From positions 1 to 32,622 of the forward strand of contig NZ_JAVIDR010000028.1 of the NCBI RefSeq assembly GCF_031157835.1: DNA of 32,622 nt. Reading direction: 5' to 3'. The translations under genes and the position numbers were made by a program. A model generated the notes under the pieces. The model had not been told where the DNA came from. It made no database searches and saw only the letters and a program-made list of their open reading frames with translations. Each line of letters starts with the position of its first letter. The stretch's first letter is position 1. This document shows, piece by piece, positions 8,275 to 16,120 of the stretch. The stretch comes from Acinetobacter rudis. Its GTDB lineage: Bacteria; Pseudomonadota; Gammaproteobacteria; Pseudomonadales; Moraxellaceae.

Positions 8275-8388
8275 ATGATGAATACTTCAGCAATTATAAT
8301 GATGATTATTTCCATGTTGTTTTTATGGGGTGGGTTATTATTGGCGATTGTGCATTTGATGAGACATCCCGAAGAAGTGGATGACTAA
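8275..8388 (+). CDS. MetS-family NSS transporter small subunit (37 aa)
   Basis: This tiny gene starts 7 bp after the symporter stop. It encodes one hydrophobic helix (IIMMIISMLFLWGGLLLAIV) and a short charged tail, HLMRHPEEVDD. That layout (MN-terminal, single TM with WGG, then a positively and negatively charged tail) is typical of MetS small subunits found next to NSS symporters. AGGGG (8264-8269) lies at a proper distance upstream of the tandem ATGs at 8275 and 8278. In the known system the subunit is needed for transporter activity, and it probably acts with the upstream protein in the inner membrane. A terminator follows 25 nt downstream. Confidence 0.85.
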   Translation: MMNTSAIIMMIISMLFLWGGLLLAIVHLMRHPEEVDD

Positions 8389-8410
8389 GGTCATATAATG
8401 TTCCGCCTCA

Positions 8411-8460
8411 CCCATAAAAAAAGAGCCTTAATATAAAATTGAGGCTCTTTTTTTATGGGG
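8411..8460. terminator. Bidirectional terminator between metS and rsmB
   Basis: A long near-perfect stem pairs CCCATAAAAAAAGAGCCT with AGGCTCTTTTTTTATGGG. It carries T runs on both strands and serves the two convergent units. Confidence 0.88.
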
Positions 8461-8461
8461 T

Positions 8462-9784
8462 TTAAACTGCTTGTTTTTGAATCAGGCAATAATAAAAACC
8501 ATCACCTTGACCTTGTTGAGGCAAAAGTTGTCGGCCATAAGCCTGTTGAATTCCCCACTCAGCAGAGATTTTAATTTCTTGGGCATCTTGATGTTCAGCA
8601 AAGAAGTTTTGCATTTGCTGTTCATTTTCTGCTTTGAAAATAGAACAGGTAATATAGAGCATGACACCACCAACACGAAGCTGTTGCCACATCTGTTTGA
8701 GGATTTGCTTCTGTAACTCAACAGTTTGTTCAATATCTGAAGCTTGGCGAAGTAATCGAATGTCTGGATGACGACGCATTACGCCAGTTGCGGTACATGG
8801 TGCATCTAAAACAATGCAGTCTAGTTGTTCAGAACTCTGCCAAGTCCGAGCATCTGTTGCAATAATTTCGACTGGGCATAATTCATTGAGTTGCAAACGA
8901 TTCAAGTTTTCGGTGACACGTTGTAAACGTTTCTCGTCATGGTCAAGTGCAATGAGCTTTGCCAATTTAAACTTTTCAATTAAATGAGCAGTCTTACCAC
9001 CTGGTGCAGCACAAGCATCTAAAACTATATGATTGTTTTGTTCAGGTAATATTTCTGCCGCTAGCTGTGCATGCTCATCTTGAACAGAGAACCAACCAGC
9101 ATCAAAACCTGGCAATTCAGGAATCTGTACACCTTGCTCTAAAATAATACCAGCTTGAGATAAAGTACAAGCACGTGCTTGAATCTGCGCTTGTTGGAGT
9201 TTAATCAAGTATGCATCACGTCCAATTTTTCGTTGGTTCACCCTAAGTGTTAGCGGCGCGACTTTTTGTAACTGTGCTGAGAGATCTGTTAGTTGTTCTG
9301 GCCAATCTCTTTTTAAGCGTTTAAACATCCAACTTGGTAGGCCATGTGCTGCATGTAAAGCTGTTCGGAATGCTTCTGTTTCACGTGAAACCCGTCGAAG
9401 GATCGCATTGACTACACCACTTAAGCTTTCAAAACCTAGTTGTTTAGTTGCAGTGACAGTTTCTGAGATTGCAGCATGTACAGCAATACGCGTAGATAAA
9501 AGCTGATAAATACCTAAATACAAACAGCTTTCTACGGTTGGATTATTTAAAGGTTTAACTAACAATGGGAGGCTGATGCTTTTGAGCGCATACCATTGGC
9601 GTAAACAACCTAAGAGTAACTCATGAAAGAGTGCTTTATCTTTGCTCGCAACGTCATTTAATTGATGATGTAAAAAGCTTTGTAAAGATTGGCCCTGTTG
9701 TACTGCAAGCAGGCTACGAACAACTTGCGCACGCAAATTAACAGTTGGTTGTTTCACTTGAACAGAGGGAGTGAGTTGACTCAT
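8462..9784 (-). CDS. rsmB: 16S rRNA (cytosine-967-C5)-methyltransferase RsmB
   Basis: This 440-aa protein has an N-terminal NusB-like RNA-binding domain (about residues 15-150) and a C-terminal SAM-dependent methyltransferase domain. Motifs are LDACAAPGGKTAHL (SAM binding), LDAPCTATGVMRRHPDI (PC motif) and YITCSIFKAEN (TCS motif with the catalytic Cys). RsmB methylates C967 of 16S rRNA in the small ribosomal subunit. The start ATG (9782-9784) overlaps the fmt stop by 4 nt (ATGA), which indicates translational coupling. Length and motifs are normal. Confidence 0.97.
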   Translation of the reverse strand: MSQLTPSVQVKQPTVNLRAQVVRSLLAVQQGQSLQSFLHHQLNDVASKDKALFHELLLGCLRQWYALKSISLPLLVKPLNNPTVESCLYLGIYQLLSTRIAVHAAISETVTATKQLGFESLSGVVNAILRRVSRETEAFRTALHAAHGLPSWMFKRLKRDWPEQLTDLSAQLQKVAPLTLRVNQRKIGRDAYLIKLQQAQIQARACTLSQAGIILEQGVQIPELPGFDAGWFSVQDEHAQLAAEILPEQNNHIVLDACAAPGGKTAHLIEKFKLAKLIALDHDEKRLQRVTENLNRLQLNELCPVEIIATDARTWQSSEQLDCIVLDAPCTATGVMRRHPDIRLLRQASDIEQTVELQKQILKQMWQQLRVGGVMLYITCSIFKAENEQQMQNFFAEHQDAQEIKISAEWGIQQAYGRQLLPQQGQGDGFYYCLIQKQAV

Positions 9785-10743
9785 GCGAAAATATGTCCTA
9801 ACTGTAGTTTTTGTGATTGCAAAATTTGTTGAGCATTAAAGGCTTTAGCACCAGGCCATTGTAGATGGGTTAAACAGATACTGTGTTGATCACCACACAT
9901 AACATGCACGCCGTGTTTATCAATTGCAATAATTTCTCCAGCAACTGCATGAGGGGTATGTTGTTCTGATGCCTGACAATTCCAAACTTTAAGATTTTGG
10001 TTGTCATCTAATGGTGTATAAGCAACAGGCCAAGGATTAAATGCTCGAATATTACGGTCTATTTCAAGAGCACTTTGTTGCCAGTTAATTTTTGCCTCAG
10101 CTTTATCGAGCTTATGGGCATAAATGGTTAAAGCCTCATCTTGAACTTGTCGTTGTGCTAAATAACTTTCAAGACTTTGTGATGACTTTAGAACTTCAGT
10201 GATTGCCTCACCACCTTGTACTGCAAGTTTGTCCATAAGTGTCACAGTATTATCAGTTGCAAGGATTGGGCAGAGGGTTTTATATAACATATCACCTGTA
10301 TCTAAGCCTGCTGCCATTTTCATAATGGTCACGCCAGTTTCCTGATCACCTGTGGCAATCGCACGCTGTACAGGCGCAGCACCGCGCCAGCGTGGTAGGA
10401 GCGAGCCATGAATGTTTAAACAACCATACTTAGGAGTGTCGAGTACAATCTGAGGTAAGATCAAACCATAAGCAGCAACAACCATCACATCAGCACCAAG
10501 TTCGGCTAACTGCTGTTGTGCCGCCAAGCCTTCTTCAGTTGACGATTTAAAATGTAGGGGTTGGTAAACAGGTAAATTGTGTTCGAGAGCGAGTTGTTTT
10601 ACTGCCGAAGCAGTCAATTTTTGGCCACGACCTGCTTTGCGGTCAGGTTGTGTATAGACTGCAATAATTTCATTATCGCTCTTTAATAGCGCCGCCAATG
10701 CTGTTGCAGCAAAATCTGGCGTTCCCGCAAAGATAATTTTCAA
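9781..10743 (-). CDS. fmt: Methionyl-tRNA formyltransferase
   Basis: This 320-aa enzyme transfers a formyl group from 10-formyl-tetrahydrofolate to initiator Met-tRNA. The N terminus KIIFAGTPDFAATAL opens the Rossmann-type domain. The hallmark LNIHGSLLPRWRGAAPVQRA contains the catalytic Asn and His with the SLLPxxRG loop, and GLDTGDML holds the catalytic Asp. A C-terminal OB-like tRNA-binding domain follows. The start is TTG (10741-10743), with no in-frame ATG nearby and a weak ribosome site, so this is an unusual start. The gene usually follows def (peptide deformylase), but no def is seen upstream here. It heads an fmt-rsmB operon. Confidence 0.97.
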   Translation of the reverse strand: MKIIFAGTPDFAATALAALLKSDNEIIAVYTQPDRKAGRGQKLTASAVKQLALEHNLPVYQPLHFKSSTEEGLAAQQQLAELGADVMVVAAYGLILPQIVLDTPKYGCLNIHGSLLPRWRGAAPVQRAIATGDQETGVTIMKMAAGLDTGDMLYKTLCPILATDNTVTLMDKLAVQGGEAITEVLKSSQSLESYLAQRQVQDEALTIYAHKLDKAEAKINWQQSALEIDRNIRAFNPWPVAYTPLDDNQNLKVWNCQASEQHTPHAVAGEIIAIDKHGVHVMCGDQHSICLTHLQWPGAKAFNAQQILQSQKLQLGHIFA

Positions 10744-10793
10744 TGATTTAAACTCAATAAATAGTGCTGCTGTAGTATAACAAAGCTTGGTGA

Positions 10794-10922
10794 GCTAAAG
10801 ATAACAAAGCCACACGAATCGAATTTGCTTTTGCAGATAATGGAGGATGGTCTATTGAAAGTCGAGGATTTATCATAACGCCATTATTTAAATATAAGAG
10901 TTATCGAATCAAAGTTGCATAG
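10794..10922 (+). pseudogene. Possible short coding remnant
   Basis: One plus-strand frame from the TGA at 10791 to the TAG at 10920 reads like natural protein (ATRIEFAFADNGGWSIESRG, then FIITPLFKYKSYRIKVA) but has no start codon or ribosome site. It could be the tail of a lost gene at the edge of the accessory patch. The family is not recognised. The other parts of 10744-11058 hold nothing else I can support beyond AT-rich promoter-like sequence. Confidence 0.25.
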
Positions 10923-11058
10923 TTGGCATATTTGAGCTTAGTCATTCGACTCGCCTTTACTGCTTGCAGGGCTTGATAATCATCATATCTTTTGATAAAT
11001 CTTAACAGCGTATTTAATAGCAATAAAATTATATTAATCACTTTATTGGGGAAAATTA

Positions 11059-11656
11059 ATGAAAAAAAGCGTTTTTAGGTTTGTTAATTGGTACGATTAT
11101 TTCTTCATATTCTCAAGTTGCAACTTTAATACAAGATTTATCTGGATGTGATTCAACTTTTTTAAAAAAATCATTGAAAAATAATGAGATGTCTACTGCT
11201 ATAAATGATTTTTACAAAAGTGGGCTAAGTGAAAACGGATATGAAAAACCGATTGAGTTATCTGACAGTGGAATCGAGTTGAATCGTTTTATTGTTAAAT
11301 ATATCAATTTTGATAAATACGGGGAAAATATTGAGGGTTTCCCAACAGGGCAATATTATTTTTGGGGATTTGAAACTAAACAACCAATAAAGCAGGTTGT
11401 AGAAGCTTTATCTAAAAAGATAAATTTGATTAAAGCTTCCAATCATTCTTATATTTATAATCCAGAATATCGAAACTCATCAAAAGATGCTTGGCAAAAG
11501 AATAAATCAGCCTTGGCTGGTGTCATACTAGATAAAAATTCAGCTGAAAAATTGTTTATTTTAGAAAGTACAGAAGATGGGGGAACAAGTATTTTTTGTA
11601 CTATTCAAGGCATGGTTGTTGATAAGGATTTACGCAGTGTTGGGTTGATGCAGTGA
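11059..11656 (+). CDS. Exported protein of unknown function, frame broken near the start
   Basis: The natural start is ATG at 11059 with GGGG 8 nt upstream, but its frame runs out soon after. The downstream 191-aa frame opens only at TTG 11081. The break lies in a run of seven A (11062-11068). With six A, the protein would begin MKKAFLGLLIGTIISSYSQVA, a textbook signal peptide that joins exactly onto the long frame. The gene is therefore either frameshifted, phase-variable, or a base-call error. The mature part has two Cys (SGCDS near the start, IFCTIQG near the end) that could form a disulfide, which suggests a periplasmic protein. I do not recognise the family. Position next to immunity-like genes makes a periplasmic immunity protein possible. 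A terminator lies about 110 nt downstream. Confidence 0.65.
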
Positions 11657-11765
11657 TTAGAAAAATTGTCATCATCACTGCTTATTGGAATGTTATTAGC
11701 GAATAATACAGCTGATGCGAAATGCTTTCTTTTATGTTAATTAATCTAATTACTTAATGTCTATT

Positions 11766-11798
11766 AAAAAGCCCTGATCTATCGAACAGAGCTTTTTT
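11766..11798 (+). terminator. Intrinsic terminator after the 191-aa gene
   Basis: AAAAGC-CTG pairs with CAG-GCTTTT around one mismatch and is followed by six T on the plus strand, 110 nt after the stop. Confidence 0.6.
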
Positions 11799-11800
11799 GT

Positions 11801-12044
11801 ACTTTTATTTTCAGTGGAATGCTGGCAGTCCAAGAATAGACCATATTTGTCTAGAAGAGTGGTGTCAGTCCATTTGAGTACACTTAACTCGTTGGCTTTG
11901 TTCATATTCAATAAAATAAGTCTCCTCCCATATGTAAACTTATTTCAGGATGGGACAGCCTGACATCAAGTTAGGCTTTTTGATTTTCTAAGAAATTTTG
12001 TGCTAAATACAAAAATATAATTCTAATCAAGAGTATTTTTACAT
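11801..12044. other. Gene-free stretch, probably remnant DNA
   Basis: No supported gene. It contains a weak 7-bp inverted repeat (AAATAAG/CTTATTT near 11914-11947) and a terminator-like hairpin at 11957-11981. Short phrases recur loosely (GGCAGTCCAAG and GTCAGTCCATT), as might be left by an old insertion. I cannot match it to a known element. Confidence 0.3.
11957..11981 (+). terminator. Terminator-like hairpin with no clear gene
   Basis: AGCCTGA pairs with TTAGGCT (one G-T pair) and is followed by TTTTT on the plus strand. No gene ends just upstream of it, so it may have outlived a deleted gene. Confidence 0.5.
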
Positions 12045-12554
12045 ATGTGTAATAAACATAAAATTCAAGAAATACTTAGACATGTTTGGTTGCCTAAGTC
12101 AAACTTTTCAAATGAAGAATCAATCTATATAACTGATTTAATTTGTGAAATTGTGGGACAATTTGGAGATGCAAATGATGTTAGTACTTTATTAAATGAT
12201 GAATCCATAAATAAATACTATGGAACCATTTCATCAGAAAAGTGTGAGGAGGTGGCTAAGTTGATTATCAGTTGGAACGGGGGGTCACCTCTTAAAACTG
12301 ATTATGCAGTAATGAAATTTCGAAGTGGGATGTATTACACTTTTTTATCATATAAGAATAGTGAAAAAGAATTAAAGGTTAGGTTTAATATGACTGTAAA
12401 TGATGAGGTTATTGTAAATCTAGATGAATTATCCTTAGAAGGAAACGAGAAGCAACAATTGTTAGACTTAATGAAGAAAATATATAAAAATCAATTAATT
12501 ATAGATAATGAGGAGAACTCGGAATACATAATGGATAATTTAGCCTATTGGTAA
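12045..12554 (+). CDS. Hypothetical protein, possible immunity-type
   Basis: This 169-aa soluble, acidic protein has no signal peptide and no membrane segment. I do not recognise it. The first part looks mainly helical (KIQEILRHVWLPKSNFSNEE). The middle has a possible beta sheet (TDYAVMKFRSGMYYTFLSYK), and the C terminus is a charged helix. The small size, acidic charge, AT-rich codon use and position ahead of an Imm63-like gene are typical of cytoplasmic immunity proteins, but this is inference from context. The ATG at 12045 has only a weak ribosome site. It is 70 bp from the next gene on the same strand. Confidence 0.7.
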   Translation: MCNKHKIQEILRHVWLPKSNFSNEESIYITDLICEIVGQFGDANDVSTLLNDESINKYYGTISSEKCEEVAKLIISWNGGSPLKTDYAVMKFRSGMYYTFLSYKNSEKELKVRFNMTVNDEVIVNLDELSLEGNEKQQLLDLMKKIYKNQLIIDNEENSEYIMDNLAYW

Positions 12555-12624
12555 TCTATTTCTAATTTTGCATAATAGATTTTATGTTAAATAGATATTA
12601 AGAACATTTGGAGCATCAAAAATA

Positions 12625-13023
12625 ATGCTTACGTTTTTAGAAATTCAATCTAAGATTGATCAAATTTGTGAAAAAATTGGGCTAGAGAAAAAAAGAGTCT
12701 GGCCCGCAGTTCAGAATGATGGAGCTCCATATGTATTAATCCATGAAGACAAATATTGGTATATTTCTGAAGAAAGAGGTGAAATATACTTTGCAAAAAC
12801 AACCAAGGATTTTGAAGAATTGCTTTATTGGATAATGGATAATTTCATATCTAGTTATTCGTATGAGTTTGAACTTAAAAATAGAACCAGAGGACAAGAT
12901 TCCCGTCGAATCGCTTTTTCAAAACAAATTGAACTTTTTGGTTTAATCAGTGATGAATGGAAGGTAAAAAAAGAAAAGAAGATAAAAAAAATATTAGAAA
13001 CAGCCCCTTTGAGAGATGGTTAA
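12625..13023 (+). CDS. Imm63-like immunity protein
   Basis: This 132-aa cytoplasmic protein resembles the Imm63 family. It has an N-terminal helix (LEIQSKIDQICEKIG), a strand pair ending in YWYISEERGE with the conserved ERG, a segment FEELLYWIMDNFI, then an R-containing stretch with RGQDSRRIAFSKQIELF (DxRR-type motif) and a C-terminal ILETAPLRD. Proteins of this class neutralise polymorphic toxins delivered by contact-dependent or type VI systems. No toxin gene is present in the window, so it would be an orphan. GGAG lies 12 nt before the ATG. The family assignment is from memory of motifs and is moderate. Confidence 0.65.
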   Translation: MLTFLEIQSKIDQICEKIGLEKKRVWPAVQNDGAPYVLIHEDKYWYISEERGEIYFAKTTKDFEELLYWIMDNFISSYSYEFELKNRTRGQDSRRIAFSKQIELFGLISDEWKVKKEKKIKKILETAPLRDG

Positions 13024-13134
13024 TTTATAAATTTTTATTTGCACCTAAATTTCGTACAACACCCATTATATTAAATGGAGAATTACTTATTAACTTTTTC
13101 TTATCATATAGCTAAACGATAGAAGTCACTTCAT

Positions 13135-13530
13135 TTAAAGACTTTTAATCCATTCAGAAAAAGCTGTTTTCTGTTCTAATACAGTAACTATCTTGGTTTG
13201 ATCTAGGCATTCATCAAACGTATTTAATTTCTCTGTACCCTGCTTTCCTAGTTCTAATCTATAACCGATACAACCTAGTGACATTTGTAAAGTCATATTC
13301 GATGGATAAAAATCCCGCCGTGAACCATTGATACAAAGAAAATAATCATTCAATTCTAGTTTGTTACGTAAACAATTAAGTGCTTCGAAATAGTTGTTTC
13401 CAATACCTATATAATTAGGATTATCTAGACATAACAATCTTATTGAGGCTTCTTGATTATGATAATTCAGCTCTAAATTCACTGAAAAGATAGCATCAGC
13501 AGAGAAACATTTAATTTTTAGCTTTGTCAT
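13135..13530 (-). CDS. Hypothetical protein, orphan-immunity-like
   Basis: This 131-aa protein has no signal peptide. The middle contains YFEALNCLRNKLELNDYFLCINGSRRDFYPSNM followed by GCIGYRLELG and FDE. I recall this pattern (ALxxLRxxLE, L(L)CNGxRRDxxPSxM, GxxxYRL, FD) from widespread small proteins often found beside polymorphic toxins and type VI effectors, but no function is established that I can cite. It is convergent with the Imm63-like gene and separated from ilvD by ~420 bp. The start ATG (13528-13530) gives a compact, well-formed N terminus. Confidence 0.65.
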   Translation of the reverse strand: MTKLKIKCFSADAIFSVNLELNYHNQEASIRLLCLDNPNYIGIGNNYFEALNCLRNKLELNDYFLCINGSRRDFYPSNMTLQMSLGCIGYRLELGKQGTEKLNTFDECLDQTKIVTVLEQKTAFSEWIKSL

Positions 13531-13920
13531 AATTAATTGCCACTTCTATGGTATTGAAAAATTTGATTTTTTAAATATATCTAAAATTAGCATAATACAC
13601 CTTATGCAAAGTCAAAATGTAACCCCAAAATAGAAATGTCCACTTTAGAATATTCATTTTTCAAGGTTTTCTAGGAGGCTCATTCATTTCCTCATTCCAT
13701 AACGGCGCTCAGAAGCAGGGGCCAGTATTTAAGCTCAAGTTCTGTGGATACTATTAATAAAATATTTTTATTAAAAAATTAAAAATTATTCATATAAGTT
13801 TTAAATTGTTTTTTCCCAGTTCAGCGTATAGTGAACAGTATGATTAAGTTCGATCATGATCTAAATTGTCGTGAAGTAGTCAATAGCATGAATTTATGCT
13901 GTGATTCACTGTGGTAAAGC
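13531..13920. other. Intergenic region between accessory patch and ilvD
   Basis: About 390 bp with no supported gene. It is AT-rich, with a GATCATGATC 10-bp palindrome at 13852-13861 that might be a regulator site upstream of ilvD. Nothing else is recognised. Confidence 0.35.
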
Positions 13921-13948
13921 TTGATCAAATATTACAAAACCCTATAGT
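13921..13948 (+). promoter_or_regulatory. Candidate promoter of ilvD
   Basis: TTGATC (13921-13926) and TATAGT (13943-13948) are separated by 16 bp. A start a few bp downstream would give a ~100 nt leader before the ilvD ATG at 14057. It overlaps the in-frame ATG at 13949, arguing against that start. Confidence 0.5.
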
Positions 13949-14056
13949 ATGGTGTTGGATATTTGTGCGTATGTACGCATTTTAATATCACTCATCATTC
14001 AGCCAGAGAGAATGAAATATTCATCTCAAGCACAAATTTTGTTGGAACTATACACA

Positions 14057-15886
14057 ATGCCTGACTATCGTTCAAAAACATCGACACATGGAAGAAATAT
14101 GGCTGGCGCACGTGGATTATGGCGTGCGACAGGGATGAAAGATGAAGATTTTGGAAAACCGATTATTGCGGTGGTCAACTCGTTCACTCAATTCGTCCCA
14201 GGCCATGTTCATCTGAAAGATTTAGGTCAGCTAGTTGCTGAACAAATTCATGCTGCGGGTGGTGTTGCTAAAGAATTTAATACCATTGCCGTGGATGATG
14301 GTATTGCGATGGGACACGATGGTATGTTGTATTCATTACCTTCACGTGACTTAATTGCAGATTCTGTTGAATATATGGTCAACGCACATTGCGCCGATGC
14401 AATGGTTTGTATTTCAAACTGCGATAAAATCACACCTGGAATGTTAATGGCTTCTATGCGTTTAAACATTCCTGTTATTTTTGTTTCTGGTGGCCCAATG
14501 GAAGCGGGCAAGGTTAAATATCGTGGCGAAGATCGAGCGATTGACCTTGTTGATGCAATGGTCGTGGCTGCTGATGACAATTATAGTGATGAAGAAGTTC
14601 AGGCATTTGAACGCTCTGCATGTCCAACATGTGGTTCATGTTCAGGAATGTTCACTGCAAACTCAATGAACTGTTTGACTGAAGCTCTAGGCCTTTCTTT
14701 ACCAGGAAATGGTTCAACTTTGGCAACACATGCTAATCGTAAGAAATTGTTCTTAAAAGCAGGTGAAAAAATTGTTGAATTGGCGAAGCGTCATTATGAG
14801 CAAAATGATTACAGCATTTTACCTCGTTCAATTGCAACTAAAGCAGCTTTTAATAATGCCATGACTTTAGATATTGCTATGGGTGGCTCAACCAATACAG
14901 TATTGCATTTATTGGCAGCAGCAAATGAAGCAGAAGTTGATTTCAGTATGACTGACATTGACCAGTTATCACGTAAAGTTCCTGTATTGTGTAAAGTTGC
15001 ACCAGCTGTACCAGATGTACATATGGAAGATATTCACCGTGCAGGTGGCATTATGTCAATCTTAGGTGAATTAGACCGTGCAGGATTGCTTGATACGTCT
15101 GTGAGTACAGTACATGAGCCGACATTGAAAGATGCTCTTGATAAGTGGGATATTATTCGTACTGAAGATGCTGAAGTATATGAATTTTTCCGTTCAGCAC
15201 CTGGTGGCGTACCAACACAAGTTGCATTCTCACAAGATCGTTATTACTCGACTTTAGATGGTAACCGTGAAAAAGGTGTGATTCGTAATGCCGAGCATGC
15301 ATTCTCTAAAGATGGTGGCTTAGCAGTACTGTACGGCAATATTGCACTTGATGGTTGTATTGTAAAAACTGCAGGTGTAGATGAGTCTATCTTAAAATTT
15401 AATGGTACAGCTCGAGTTTTCGAAAGCCAAGATGCTGCCGTAGAAGCGATTTTAGACCAACAAGTTAAAGCAGGCGATGTGGTTGTTATTCGCTATGAAG
15501 GTCCACGTGGTGGCCCAGGTATGCAAGAAATGTTGTATCCAACCAGTTACTTAAAGTCTAAGGGCTTAGGCAAGGCCTGTGCTTTAGTCACTGATGGTCG
15601 TTTCTCTGGTGGGTCATCAGGTTTATCAATTGGCCATGTTTCACCAGAAGCAGCTGAAGGTGGTACGATCGGTTTGGTTGAAGATGGTGATATTATTCAA
15701 ATTGATATCCCTAACCGTACAATCCATTTAGATGTAAATGAGCAAACGCTAGCTGAGCGCCGTGTTGCACAAGAGCAAGCAGGGTGGCAACCAGCTGTGC
15801 CTCGTAAGCGTAAGATTTCTAAAGCACTTAAAGCTTATGCAATGCATACAACGAGTGCAGCTAAAGGTGCAGTACGCGAAATCTAA
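14057..15886 (+). CDS. ilvD: Dihydroxy-acid dehydratase
   Basis: From the ATG at 14057 the protein is 609 aa and starts [20 protein letters not shown], aligning with E. coli IlvD (MPKYRSATTTHGRNM). The frame is open up to 13949, but those 36 residues have no counterpart in the family. IlvD dehydrates 2,3-dihydroxy-acids to 2-keto acids, the step before the final transamination to valine and isoleucine. Visible Fe-S and active-site elements are SNCDKITPG and [19 protein letters not shown], plus [14 protein letters not shown] and [20 protein letters not shown] near the C terminus. It is monocistronic, with a terminator directly after. Confidence 0.98.
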   Translation: MPDYRSKTSTHGRNMAGARGLWRATGMKDEDFGKPIIAVVNSFTQFVPGHVHLKDLGQLVAEQIHAAGGVAKEFNTIAVDDGIAMGHDGMLYSLPSRDLIADSVEYMVNAHCADAMVCISNCDKITPGMLMASMRLNIPVIFVSGGPMEAGKVKYRGEDRAIDLVDAMVVAADDNYSDEEVQAFERSACPTCGSCSGMFTANSMNCLTEALGLSLPGNGSTLATHANRKKLFLKAGEKIVELAKRHYEQNDYSILPRSIATKAAFNNAMTLDIAMGGSTNTVLHLLAAANEAEVDFSMTDIDQLSRKVPVLCKVAPAVPDVHMEDIHRAGGIMSILGELDRAGLLDTSVSTVHEPTLKDALDKWDIIRTEDAEVYEFFRSAPGGVPTQVAFSQDRYYSTLDGNREKGVIRNAEHAFSKDGGLAVLYGNIALDGCIVKTAGVDESILKFNGTARVFESQDAAVEAILDQQVKAGDVVVIRYEGPRGGPGMQEMLYPTSYLKSKGLGKACALVTDGRFSGGSSGLSIGHVSPEAAEGGTIGLVEDGDIIQIDIPNRTIHLDVNEQTLAERRVAQEQAGWQPAVPRKRKISKALKAYAMHTTSAAKGAVREI

Positions 15887-15910
15887 ATACTTTTTTGATT
15901 GTATCTATAT

Positions 15911-15946
15911 AAAAAAATACCCAAGCATCGTCTTGGGTATTTTTTT
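15911..15946. terminator. Intrinsic terminator after ilvD
   Basis: AAAAAATACCCAAG pairs perfectly with CTTGGGTATTTTTT around a 6-nt loop, with T runs on both strands. It begins 24 nt after the ilvD stop. Confidence 0.9.
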
Positions 15947-16011
15947 GACTCGTTTTTATGACTTTGATTGCACAGAAAGACACCGTAACCTTGGGTATTT
16001 TGGATGTATAA

Positions 16012-16039
16012 TTGATCATTCTCTTACAAATTGTTATAA
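16012..16039 (+). promoter_or_regulatory. Candidate promoter of the thioredoxin-fold gene
   Basis: TTGATC (16012-16017) and TTATAA (16034-16039) are 16 bp apart, about 80 bp before the next start codon. Confidence 0.35.
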
Positions 16040-16120
16040 CCCTCTATAGGAAGGCTTTATACTTTTCTATAGAAAACTCAGCTGCGCTCAGTATTTTTTG
16101 CTATTAATCGAGGTTAACTC

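Noticed and set aside
11750..11905. 51-aa minus-strand frame starting MNKANELSV
   Set aside because: Its GGAGGAG lies ~18 nt from the ATG and it runs through the terminator of the neighbouring gene. It may be part of an old insertion but cannot be shown.
13600..13660. Phrase resembling an insertion-sequence end (AACCCCAAAATAGAAATGTCC)
   Set aside because: No partner inverted repeat, no transposase and no target duplication could be found nearby.
13949..14056. N-terminal extension of ilvD as a leader peptide or longer protein
   Set aside because: The family starts at 14057, and the extension overlaps the -10 box. No attenuator hairpin or run of Val/Leu/Ile codons typical of a leader peptide is present.
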